Shown: positions 42,973 through 50,152 of the stretch, one piece after another
How positions within the stretch are numbered: the first letter of the stretch is position 1
How the letters are laid out: every line of letters starts with the position of its first letter
The notes under the pieces: model-generated
What the model was told of the DNA's origin: nothing
Seen by the model: the letters and a program-made list of their open reading frames with translations, nothing else
Database searches by the model: none
Program-made: the position numbers and the translations under genes
Origin: an uncultured Acetatifactor sp.
GTDB lineage: Bacteria; Bacillota; Clostridia; Lachnospirales; Lachnospiraceae
Reading direction: 5' to 3'
Assembly (NCBI GenBank): GCA_947625675.1
Contig: CANQPH010000018.1
Location: 1 to 53,641, forward strand
Length of the DNA: 53,641 nucleotides

Positions 42973-43926
42973 TTACATTTCCCGCCGCAAGCTTACATTT
43001 TTGTCACTCTGGACAATTACCCTGAACAAATCTAGGAATACCCTGGTGCCCTTTCCGGGCGCACTCTCCACCCGGATCGGAATGTTCAGGTTCTCCAGCA
43101 CCTGCCTGACCAGATAGAGGCCGATGCCGGTGGATTTCTGATCCATCCGCCCGTTATAACCGGTAAATCCCCGCTCGAAGATCCGGGGCAAATCCTCCGG
43201 CCGGATGCCGATCCCCGTGTCCTCGATCACCAGTTCAAACGTCCTTTCCTTTTCCAGGAAAATGGCGATCTTCCCTTTTTTCGTATATTTCACGCTGTTG
43301 GAAAGAAGCTGCTCCAGCACGAAGCACAGCCACTTTTCATCGGTGACCACCCGCACCCCCGCCAGGTCGCCCAACTCCAGTTCCAGTCCTTTTCCGATGA
43401 AAAACACGGAAAATTTCCGAACCGTCCGGCACACCATTTCCTCCAGGGAATACTCCTGCAAAAGCAAGTCCGAAGACATGCTCTCCAGCCGCAAATAATG
43501 AAGCACCATCTCCGCATATTGCTCCACCAGGAACAATTCCTGGCTCATCTGGAGGCCGTCATCCCTCTCCTCCGCCAGAAGCTTCATGGCCGCAATGGGC
43601 GTTTTGATCTGGTGGGCCCACATCAGATAATAGTCCCCCATCTCCTTTTCCCGCTCCTCCCATCGGGCCAATTGGCGCTTCCTCTCCGCAAGAAGCTCCT
43701 CCAGACGCTTCCGTTCCTCTCTCCTGCGGCAAAATCCCAGGAAATCCGCCGCCACGTAACAGAGCCAGAAGAAAAGGACCAGCAGAGCGGCATAAAAAAA
43801 GGCCTCTCGCTCCGGGATATGATAGAGGAAGTACACCAGGCCGAAGGTCCCCAGGGTGAGAAAAAACAAAAGGAACAGCGGTGTTCTAAGCTGAATATAC
43901 TCCTGAAATTTACTCTCACGCTTCAA
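42973..43926 (-). CDS. BceS-type intramembrane-sensing histidine kinase
   Basis: A 317-residue kinase with two close N-terminal helices (LFLLFFLTLGTFGLVYFLY and FFYAALLVLFFWLCYVAAD) and almost no outer loop, as in kinases that sense through their partner ABC transporter. The phosphorylated His is H105 in MWAHQIKTPIAAM. The ATPase domain has LEQLLSNSVKYT, DTGIGI and STGIGLYLV. It overlaps the response regulator gene by 11 bp. It is expected to phosphorylate that regulator and so induce the transporter; this is family knowledge. Confidence 0.9.
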   Translation of the reverse strand: MKRESKFQEYIQLRTPLFLLFFLTLGTFGLVYFLYHIPEREAFFYAALLVLFFWLCYVAADFLGFCRRREERKRLEELLAERKRQLARWEEREKEMGDYYLMWAHQIKTPIAAMKLLAEERDDGLQMSQELFLVEQYAEMVLHYLRLESMSSDLLLQEYSLEEMVCRTVRKFSVFFIGKGLELELGDLAGVRVVTDEKWLCFVLEQLLSNSVKYTKKGKIAIFLEKERTFELVIEDTGIGIRPEDLPRIFERGFTGYNGRMDQKSTGIGLYLVRQVLENLNIPIRVESAPGKGTRVFLDLFRVIVQSDKNVSLRREM

Positions 43927-44590
43927 TCAGATATCCCATCCCCTTCCTGGTCTGAATCAAATCCCGGATCCCGGCTTCCTCCAGTGTCCTGCGGAGCCTG
44001 GCCATGTTCACGGTCAGGGTATTGTCGTCCACGAAGCAATCGTTGTTCCAGAGCCGTTTCATGATCTCCTCCCGGGAAATCACGCTCCCCTTCCGCTCCA
44101 GCAGAAGCTGCAGGATGCGAAACTCGTTCTTGGTAAGCTCCAGCTTGCGCCCGTCATAGTGCAGGGAAGCCTCCCGCAGATCCAGGATCATGCCCCGATG
44201 CTCCATCAGACTGCTTCCCGGCTGAAAATCGTAGGTGCGCCTCAGCACCGCCTGCACCTTGGCGGAGAGCACCTCCAGGCCGAAAGGCTTGGTCAGGTAA
44301 TCGTCCGCCCCCATCTGAAGGGCCATGACCTGATTCATGTTGTCCCCCACGGAAGAGACCATGATGATGGGCACCTGGGAAATCCTTCGGATCTGACTGC
44401 ACCAATAATGTCCGTTGTAAAAAGGAAGCAGGATATCCAGGAGCACCAACTGCGGCGCAAAATCAGTAAAGGGCTTCAGCACGTCGCCGAAGTCCTCCAC
44501 CAGCTTTACCTCATAGCCCCATCGCTCCAGATGCTTTTGCATCTGCTCTGCGATCACGGGATCGTCTTCCACCAAGAGAATTCTGTACAT
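43916..44590 (-). CDS. BceR-type response regulator
   Basis: A 224-residue OmpR-class regulator: a receiver domain with D52 in LVLLDILLP and the acidic pocket VEDD at the N-terminus, then a winged-helix DNA-binding domain (ELTKNEFRILQLLLE, VDDNTLTVNMARLRRTL, GMGYLIEA). It is the first gene of the RR-HK-ATPase-permease set. GAGGATT precedes the ATG. Confidence 0.93.
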   Translation of the reverse strand: MYRILLVEDDPVIAEQMQKHLERWGYEVKLVEDFGDVLKPFTDFAPQLVLLDILLPFYNGHYWCSQIRRISQVPIIMVSSVGDNMNQVMALQMGADDYLTKPFGLEVLSAKVQAVLRRTYDFQPGSSLMEHRGMILDLREASLHYDGRKLELTKNEFRILQLLLERKGSVISREEIMKRLWNNDCFVDDNTLTVNMARLRRTLEEAGIRDLIQTRKGMGYLIEA

Positions 44591-44599
44591 TGCAATCCT

Positions 44600-44696
44600 C
44601 TTCCCCTCCCAGCCGAACTCAATTCTCCCTTCCGGCCGGATCGTTCCTAATAGTTCTCCCGGCCAAGCTCACGTTTCCCGCCCGGCTGGATCGGTC
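44600..44696. repeat. Degenerate repeat tract between iscU and the response regulator gene
   Basis: Minus-strand units such as CCAGCCGGGCGGGAAACG, TTGGCCGGGAGAACTA, CCGGCCGGAAGGGAGAA and TCGGCTGGGAGGGGAAG follow one another at roughly 25-base spacing. They fill the gap between the stop of iscU and the ribosome site of the regulator gene. No promoter for the module was recognised in it. Confidence 0.65.
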
Positions 44697-45134
44697 TTAG
44701 TATTCTTCCTCTTCCTCGCCCTCGCTGATATCCGACTTGGGCTTGGAAAGTCCCTCGATCTCGATGCCGTTCTTCTGGGCATAATCCCAGAGGGCCGCAT
44801 GAATGGCCTCCTCCGCCAGCAGGGAACAGTGCACCTTCACGGGAGGCAGCCCGTCCAAGGCCTCCATCACCGCCTTGTTGGTGACCTGCAGAGCCTCCTG
44901 AATGGACTTGCCCTTCACCAGTTCCGTAGCCATGGAGCTGGTGGCCACGGCGGCGCCGCAGCCGAAGGTCTTGAATTTCACGTCCCGGATGATGCCGTTT
45001 TCATCAATGTCCAGGAACATCCGCATGATGTCCCCGCACTTCGCATTGCCCACGGTGCCCACGCCGCTGGCGTTCTCGATCTCTCCCACGTTTCTGGGAT
45101 GCTGAAAATGATCCATTACTTTTTCGCTATACAT
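44697..45134 (-). CDS. iscU: Iron-sulfur cluster scaffold protein IscU/NifU-like
   Basis: The scaffold on which IscS-derived sulfur and iron form clusters. The 145-residue protein has the three ligand cysteines C33 (NAKCGD), C59 (KTFGCGAAVATSS) and C103 (VKVHCSLLAEEA). It lacks the C-terminal Nfu domain of long NifU. An acidic tail (EGEEEEEY) ends it. The start codon lies at the end of a dispersed repeat shared with deoC. It is 132 bp behind iscS and in the same direction, and probably co-transcribed. Confidence 0.94.
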   Translation of the reverse strand: MYSEKVMDHFQHPRNVGEIENASGVGTVGNAKCGDIMRMFLDIDENGIIRDVKFKTFGCGAAVATSSMATELVKGKSIQEALQVTNKAVMEALDGLPPVKVHCSLLAEEAIHAALWDYAQKNGIEIEGLSKPKSDISEGEEEEEY

Positions 45135-45205
45135 ATTTCCTCACATTCTGCCGCTTAGGCGGCATTCAATTTAATGGGACTTTGTAAGGCAACACAAAGC
45201 CCGAG
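45132..45205. repeat. Full copy of the dispersed intergenic repeat between iscS and iscU
   Basis: One half (45132-45173) matches the deoC leader at 7774-7817, including the hairpin GCCGCC-TAA-GCGGC and the GAGGAAAT ribosome site. The other half (45162-45205) matches the left edge of the window (1-43), with a CTTTGTG/ACAAAG-type hairpin. It is inserted inside what should be the iscS-iscU operon, so the ribosome site of iscU comes from it. Confidence 0.8.
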
Positions 45206-45266
45206 GTTGAAATTTCCAATTTTCAGTCTTTCACTCCTTCAACCTGCACCTACAGACCGCCGTCTG

Positions 45267-46442
45267 TCAGATCGTCCTTTTTTTCAGGTAATCCTCGTAC
45301 AGCGGCGACATGCTGCGCAGCCTCGCCACGATTTCCTTGATGCTGTCCACCACGAAATCCAGCTCTTCCCTGGTGTTGTCTGCGGAAAGGGTCAGCCGCA
45401 GGGAGCCGTGGGCTTCCTCATGCTTCAACCCGATGGCCAGCAGCACGTGGGAAGGATCCAGGGAGCCGGAGGTGCAGGCGGAACCGCTGGAAGCGCAGAT
45501 CCCCTTCATGTCCAGCATGATCAGCATGGACTCTCCCTCGATGAACAGGAAGCTGAAATTCACGTTGTTGGGCAGCCTTTTTACCCGATCCCCGTTGAGC
45601 CAGCAATGGTCGATCTCCGTCTCCAGCCTGTGGATCAGATAATCCCGAAGCTCGATCTCCTTCCTTGTGCGCTCCTCCATGGTCTTCATGGCCAGTTCCA
45701 CGGCGGCCCCGTAACCCACGATGCCGGTGACGTTCTCCGTGCCGGCCCTCCGGCTCCTCTCCTGGGCCCCGCCATGGATAAAGGAACGGATCTTCACTCC
45801 CTTCCTGATATAAAGGAAGCCGATGCCCTTGGGGCCGTTCAGCTTATGGGCGCTGGAGCTGAGCATGTCGATGTGCATCTCGTCCACATTGATGGGCACC
45901 TGTCCGAAGGCCTGCACCGCATCCGTGTGGAACAGGATCCCGTGCTCTTTGGCGATGGCGCCGATCTCGGCAATGGGCTCGATAGTGCCGATCTCATTGT
46001 TGGCGAACATGATGGTGATCAAAATGGTGTCGGGACGAATGGCCGCTTTCAGCTGCTCCGGATCCACGATGCCGTTCCGATCCACGTCCAGATAGGTGAC
46101 CTCGTACCCGTGCTTTTCCAGGTACTGACAGGTGTGGAGCACCGCATGATGCTCGATCTTGGAAGTGATGATGTGCTTCCCCTTGGAGGCATAAGCCTCC
46201 GCCGCAGCCTTGATGGCCCAATTGTCGGATTCGGAACCTCCGGCCGTAAAATAAATCTCTTCCATATTGGCCCCCAGGCTGTCCGCAATGGTCTTCCTGG
46301 CCTGGTTGATGGCCTTCTTGCTGGCGCTTCCCAGGGAATAAATGGTACTGGGATTGCCGTAATTCTCCGTAAAATAGGGAAGCATGGCTTCCACCACTTC
46401 CGGTGCGGTCCTGGTCGTGGCCGCATTATCCAAATATATCAT
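45267..46442 (-). CDS. iscS: Cysteine desulfurase IscS/NifS-like
   Basis: A PLP enzyme that takes sulfur from cysteine for Fe-S clusters and tRNA thiolation. The 391-residue protein has MIYLDNAATT at the start, SKIEHHAVL, the PLP lysine K200 in SSAHKLNGPKG, and the persulfide cysteine C323 in SGSACTSGSLDPSHV. The compact loop around that cysteine fits the NifS-like clostridial type. It is the first gene ahead of iscU and has a consensus promoter with a possible operator. No IscR gene is adjacent. It serves as likely sulfur donor for MnmA as well. Confidence 0.94.
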   Translation of the reverse strand: MIYLDNAATTRTAPEVVEAMLPYFTENYGNPSTIYSLGSASKKAINQARKTIADSLGANMEEIYFTAGGSESDNWAIKAAAEAYASKGKHIITSKIEHHAVLHTCQYLEKHGYEVTYLDVDRNGIVDPEQLKAAIRPDTILITIMFANNEIGTIEPIAEIGAIAKEHGILFHTDAVQAFGQVPINVDEMHIDMLSSSAHKLNGPKGIGFLYIRKGVKIRSFIHGGAQERSRRAGTENVTGIVGYGAAVELAMKTMEERTRKEIELRDYLIHRLETEIDHCWLNGDRVKRLPNNVNFSFLFIEGESMLIMLDMKGICASSGSACTSGSLDPSHVLLAIGLKHEEAHGSLRLTLSADNTREELDFVVDSIKEIVARLRSMSPLYEDYLKKRTI

Positions 46443-46500
46443 AAGGAACCTCTTTTCCGCGCCCTGAGCGCTTGCTCATTCCCGGCGAACCTCCAATTCC

Positions 46501-46513
46501 TAGTAAATTAGTA
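46501..46513. promoter_or_regulatory. Possible repressor operator dyad ahead of iscS
   Basis: TAGTAAATTAGTA is an AT-rich dyad of the form TAnTAAnTTAnTA, with only the G positions breaking symmetry. It lies about 10-20 bases downstream of the predicted transcription start of iscS. An Rrf2/IscR-like repressor is a plausible reader, but none is encoded nearby. Confidence 0.3.
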
Positions 46514-46529
46514 TGGATTTGCCACTAAC

Positions 46530-46558
46530 AATATACCATTCCCCCTGCGTTCTGTCAA
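46530..46558 (-). promoter_or_regulatory. Promoter of the iscS-iscU operon
   Basis: Minus strand: a perfect -35 TTGACA (46553-46558), 17-bp spacer, -10 TATATT (46530-46535). The start codon is about 90 bases downstream. Confidence 0.75.
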
Positions 46559-46626
46559 CCCCCAGATCAGAATATAAATAGAAAAAAGGTTCCCGCAAAA
46601 GGGAACGAAATTCCTCCGGAGGGCAA

Positions 46627-48045
46627 ATGAAAAGCCTCAAAAAGCACCCTTTGATCACCGGAACCATCGTTTTGACCGTCACCGGCCTGGTGAGCCGTCT
46701 CATCGGTTTTTTCTATCGGATCTATCTGTCCCGCCTGTTCGGGGAGGAAGGCATGGGCATCTATCAGCTCATCGGGCCCATCACCTCCCTCTCCTTCGCC
46801 CTGGCCGCAGCCGGGTACCAGACCGCCATCTCCAAACTGGTGGCGGAAAGCGCTGCCAGGCTAGGCCGGGCATCCTATAAACCTCTGCTGGCAGGGCTGA
46901 GCGTTTCCCTGCCCCTTTCCCTGGCCTGCAACGCTGCGGTATATCGCTTTTCCGATCTGATCGCAAGCCGCTTTCTGATGGAACCCCGGACGGCCCCCAT
47001 GCTGCGGATCATCGCCTTCACCATCCCCTTGAGCGCAGTGCACGCCTGCATCAACGGATATTTTTACGGGATCAGGAAAACCGGGATCCCCGCCGCCACC
47101 CAGCTGCTGGAACAATGTCTGCGGGTGGGCTGCGTTTTTTTCCTGTCCTCCTACGGACTTTCCAGAGGAGCCGCCCTCACCATCAACGTGGCGGTGCTGG
47201 GACTGGTGGTGGGAGAACTGGGCTCCACCGCCCTCTCCATCCTTTCCATATATAAGGCCCTATGGAATTCCGTCTGGGCGGGGGAAGCCCTCTGGCGCCG
47301 GCCGGACTTCTTACATACCGAGGGCGCCATGACCGACAAAAGCGCCGTTCGAACCGGGAAAGCAATCCGCTCCAAGGGTGCCGCCGTCTACCGTCCCCTC
47401 CTAGCCATGGCCCTGCCCCTCACCGCCAACCGCATCGTGCTGAATCTCCTGCAAAGCCTGGAAGCGGTGTCCATCCCCGACAGGCTGCGGCTCTATGGCT
47501 ATGACACCTCCACCGCACTGAGCGTCTACGGGGTGCTCACCGGCATGGCCATGCCCCTGATCTTCTTTCCCAATGCGCTGACCAGCGCCGTCTCCGTGCT
47601 GCTTCTGCCCATGATCTCCGAATCCTACGCCAAAGGCGACATGAAGACGGTGAAAAAAAACACGATTCTCACCATAAAATACTGCGGCCTGCTGGGAACG
47701 CTGTGCCTGGGAGGTTTCCTGCTCTGCGGCGGATGGATCGGGGAAACCTTGTTTCACAGCGCCCTGGCAGGCCACTTTATCCGTACTTTAAGCTTTCTGT
47801 GCCCCTTTTTGTACCTGGATACCACCCTGTCCAGCATCCTCCAGGGGCTGGGCATGGCGGGCCGGATCTTCCTCATGAATGTCTTCAGCCTTCTGCTCCG
47901 CCTGGGCTTCGTCTTCCTGGCGGTTCCGGTCTTCGGCATCAAGGGATACTTATGGGGCATCCTGGCCAGCCAGATCTCCTTAAGCCTGCTCTACCTGCTC
48001 TGCCTGTTCTCCTTTCGGAAATCGAAGGGAGCCGCCCGAACCTGA
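46627..48045 (+). CDS. SpoVB/MurJ-type oligosaccharide flippase (MOP superfamily)
   Basis: A 472-residue membrane protein with about twelve to fourteen helices. It begins KKHPLITGTIVLTVTGLVSRLIGFFYRIYLSRLFGEEGMG, the standard start of the stage V sporulation protein B group. It probably flips lipid-linked saccharides across the membrane; SpoVB itself acts in spore cortex formation, but related proteins serve capsule or teichoic-type polymers, and the context here does not decide. GGAGG precedes the ATG by four bases. It is divergent from iscS and convergent with the SulP gene, whose stop is only 11 bp away, with no terminator between. Confidence 0.87.
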   Translation: MKSLKKHPLITGTIVLTVTGLVSRLIGFFYRIYLSRLFGEEGMGIYQLIGPITSLSFALAAAGYQTAISKLVAESAARLGRASYKPLLAGLSVSLPLSLACNAAVYRFSDLIASRFLMEPRTAPMLRIIAFTIPLSAVHACINGYFYGIRKTGIPAATQLLEQCLRVGCVFFLSSYGLSRGAALTINVAVLGLVVGELGSTALSILSIYKALWNSVWAGEALWRRPDFLHTEGAMTDKSAVRTGKAIRSKGAAVYRPLLAMALPLTANRIVLNLLQSLEAVSIPDRLRLYGYDTSTALSVYGVLTGMAMPLIFFPNALTSAVSVLLLPMISESYAKGDMKTVKKNTILTIKYCGLLGTLCLGGFLLCGGWIGETLFHSALAGHFIRTLSFLCPFLYLDTTLSSILQGLGMAGRIFLMNVFSLLLRLGFVFLAVPVFGIKGYLWGILASQISLSLLYLLCLFSFRKSKGAART

Positions 48046-48056
48046 GCCTCCGATTC

Positions 48057-50141
48057 CTACCCTTTCCGGGACAAGCGGTTCTTTTCCAGCCACTCCTCCA
48101 GTCGTTTTCTCTGGTACATCAGGAGCTTCGCAGCCTCCGGACTTAAGTCCTTCACCTTCTCCTCCACGGCATGGCGGCGCTCCTCCAGGCGGTTCTCCAG
48201 CTCCTCCATGCCCGGGTATCCTTTTTGCTCCAAATCGGCGAAATAGGCCTCCAGGCGGTTCAGCAGCTCGTCCTCGTCGAACAGGCCCACCCGGCCCCAG
48301 GAAACCGCCTTTTCGGTATTGACAATGTTCTCCACGCTGTAGTCCCCGGAGAACAAGAGCTTTTCCGCGATCTCCCGGACCAGGGCCTCCATCTTTTCCC
48401 CCGCTCCTTCTCCGAAGGCCCATTCAAATTCCGCCAGCCTCTCGTCCGCTTCCTCATAGGCCTGGCCCTCTTCCTCGGAAATCCCTTCCAGGGGATAGGG
48501 CTTCTCCACTCCGGCCGCCCGCAGGGCCAGGGACACCGTCCGCCGCACCGCCCCTTCTTCAATGAGGCTCCCCGCCCCGAAGCTGCGCAGCTGGTCGTTC
48601 ACCCCATCCCCGTGCTCCGTCAGATAGAACCGTATCCCCCGTTCCTTCAGGTTCCGATGGAGGATCACCAAACGTTCCGCCGCCGTGATATCGATGCTTC
48701 CGATACCTCTGGCGTCCACGATGACCTGCCTGGTATCCTCCCGAAGGGCCCCTTCGATGTCCTCCTGGAAAGCCTCAATATTGGCAAAAAACAGATTCCC
48801 GCTGAAACGATAAATGACGGTCTGCCGGATGGGGTAGGCGTTTCGATAACGCTTCAGATTGTGGAGGCCTTCATGGCCCGGCAGCATCCCCAGAAACGCC
48901 TTGGGCGGATCCACGGCCCGCAGGATCACCGCCACGAAGGACAACAGGATGCCGATGAGCACGCCGTAGATCGTCCCCAGGATCAGCACACCCAGAAACG
49001 CCGCCAGGAAAATACCGAACTCCTGCTTGTCCGCTTTCCAGGCCTTCTTCGCCACGTCGAATTCCAGGATCCCCATGAGGGCGGAGATCACAATGCCCGT
49101 CAGCACCGGAACCGGCAGGAAGCGCAGCAGCTCCGTTCCGAACAGCAGCACCAGGATCATGGTGCCCCCGGCAGTGACGGACATCATCTGGGACTTGCAG
49201 CCATATTGATCCGCAATGCCGCTGCGGGAGACGCTGCCGTTGACCGGGCAGCACCCCACCAAGGCGCTGGCCGCATTGCCTGCAGCATAAGCCAGGACTT
49301 CCCGGTTGTTGTTTATTTTGTAATTATACTTCAAAGCGTAATTGCTGCTGGCCAGAAGCGTCTGGGCCATGATCACCAGGGCGATGGTGAGAGAAAGGAC
49401 GATCAGCTCCCCGGCATTGGGCAAAATCAGCTTCAGGTTTGGCAAAATCAGCTTCGGCAGCCCCGCCGGGACTTCTGGAAGCAGCTTCACCCCATAGCGG
49501 TCCAGGTGAAAAATGGCCGTCAGGACCGCCCCCGCCGCCATCAGGATCACCGACATGGGCACCCTGGGGGCTTTCTTTTTGGCGATCTGGAGAATCACCA
49601 CGCACCCCACCCCCAAAAGCGCCGACAGAGGATGGAAGGAAGGCAGTTCCTGCCAGATATGGTAAAGCAGCACGAACAGCTCCCCGGTTCCGGCGTTCCC
49701 GCCGAACAGCTTCGCCACCTGCATCAGGATGATGGTGCATCCGATGCCGGAAATGAACCCTCCCATCACCGGTTTGGAAATATAATTTACCAGCTTCCCG
49801 GCCTTCAGGAAGTAGAACAAAAGCAGCCAGCAGCTCGTGACCAGGGTGATGGCAGGCACCAGGGCCATAGCTTCCGGCGTGCCCCCAGCGATTCCCAGGC
49901 TGGCCAGAGTCCCGCCCACCAGCGCCGCCGGCGTGGCGTCCACTCCGAAGACGAACTGGGGAGACGTGGTAAGAAGCGCATAGACCAGCACCGGCAGCAC
50001 GGAGCCATAGAGGCCATAGACCACCGGCAGCCCCGCCACCTGGGCATATCCCATGGAAATGGGGATGGAAATCAGCGCCACCACGATTCCCGACAGGACA
50101 TCCTTTTTGAAATTCTGTTTTGCGCTAAAAATCATCATCAT
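48057..50141 (-). CDS. SulP-family anion transporter with STAS domain and long C-terminal extension
   Basis: A 694-residue transporter. The membrane part (about 1-410) starts KKDVLSGIVVALISIPISMGYAQVAGLPVVYGLY, the SulP signature, with GVDATPAALVGG and NAASALVGCCPVNGSVSRSG further on. A STAS domain follows (about 430-555; YRFSGNLFFANIEAFQEDI). Beyond it, 130 charged, helix-prone residues (about 560-694) form an unrecognised tail. Substrates in the family include sulfate, bicarbonate and dicarboxylates; none can be assigned. A 21-bp direct duplication in the membrane part gives LILPNLKLILPN. It begins 11 bp behind the hybrid kinase gene, so the two are one operon. Confidence 0.9.
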   Translation of the reverse strand: MMMIFSAKQNFKKDVLSGIVVALISIPISMGYAQVAGLPVVYGLYGSVLPVLVYALLTTSPQFVFGVDATPAALVGGTLASLGIAGGTPEAMALVPAITLVTSCWLLLFYFLKAGKLVNYISKPVMGGFISGIGCTIILMQVAKLFGGNAGTGELFVLLYHIWQELPSFHPLSALLGVGCVVILQIAKKKAPRVPMSVILMAAGAVLTAIFHLDRYGVKLLPEVPAGLPKLILPNLKLILPNAGELIVLSLTIALVIMAQTLLASSNYALKYNYKINNNREVLAYAAGNAASALVGCCPVNGSVSRSGIADQYGCKSQMMSVTAGGTMILVLLFGTELLRFLPVPVLTGIVISALMGILEFDVAKKAWKADKQEFGIFLAAFLGVLILGTIYGVLIGILLSFVAVILRAVDPPKAFLGMLPGHEGLHNLKRYRNAYPIRQTVIYRFSGNLFFANIEAFQEDIEGALREDTRQVIVDARGIGSIDITAAERLVILHRNLKERGIRFYLTEHGDGVNDQLRSFGAGSLIEEGAVRRTVSLALRAAGVEKPYPLEGISEEEGQAYEEADERLAEFEWAFGEGAGEKMEALVREIAEKLLFSGDYSVENIVNTEKAVSWGRVGLFDEDELLNRLEAYFADLEQKGYPGMEELENRLEERRHAVEEKVKDLSPEAAKLLMYQRKRLEEWLEKNRLSRKG
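49420..49461 (-). repeat. Two 21-bp direct repeats inside the SulP gene
   Basis: Plus-strand GGCAAAATCAGCTTCAGGTT plus T (49420-49440) is followed at once by GGCAAAATCAGCTTCGGCAG plus C. It adds seven codons in frame between predicted membrane helices. Confidence 0.8.
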
Positions 50142-50152
50142 CTATCCTCTGG

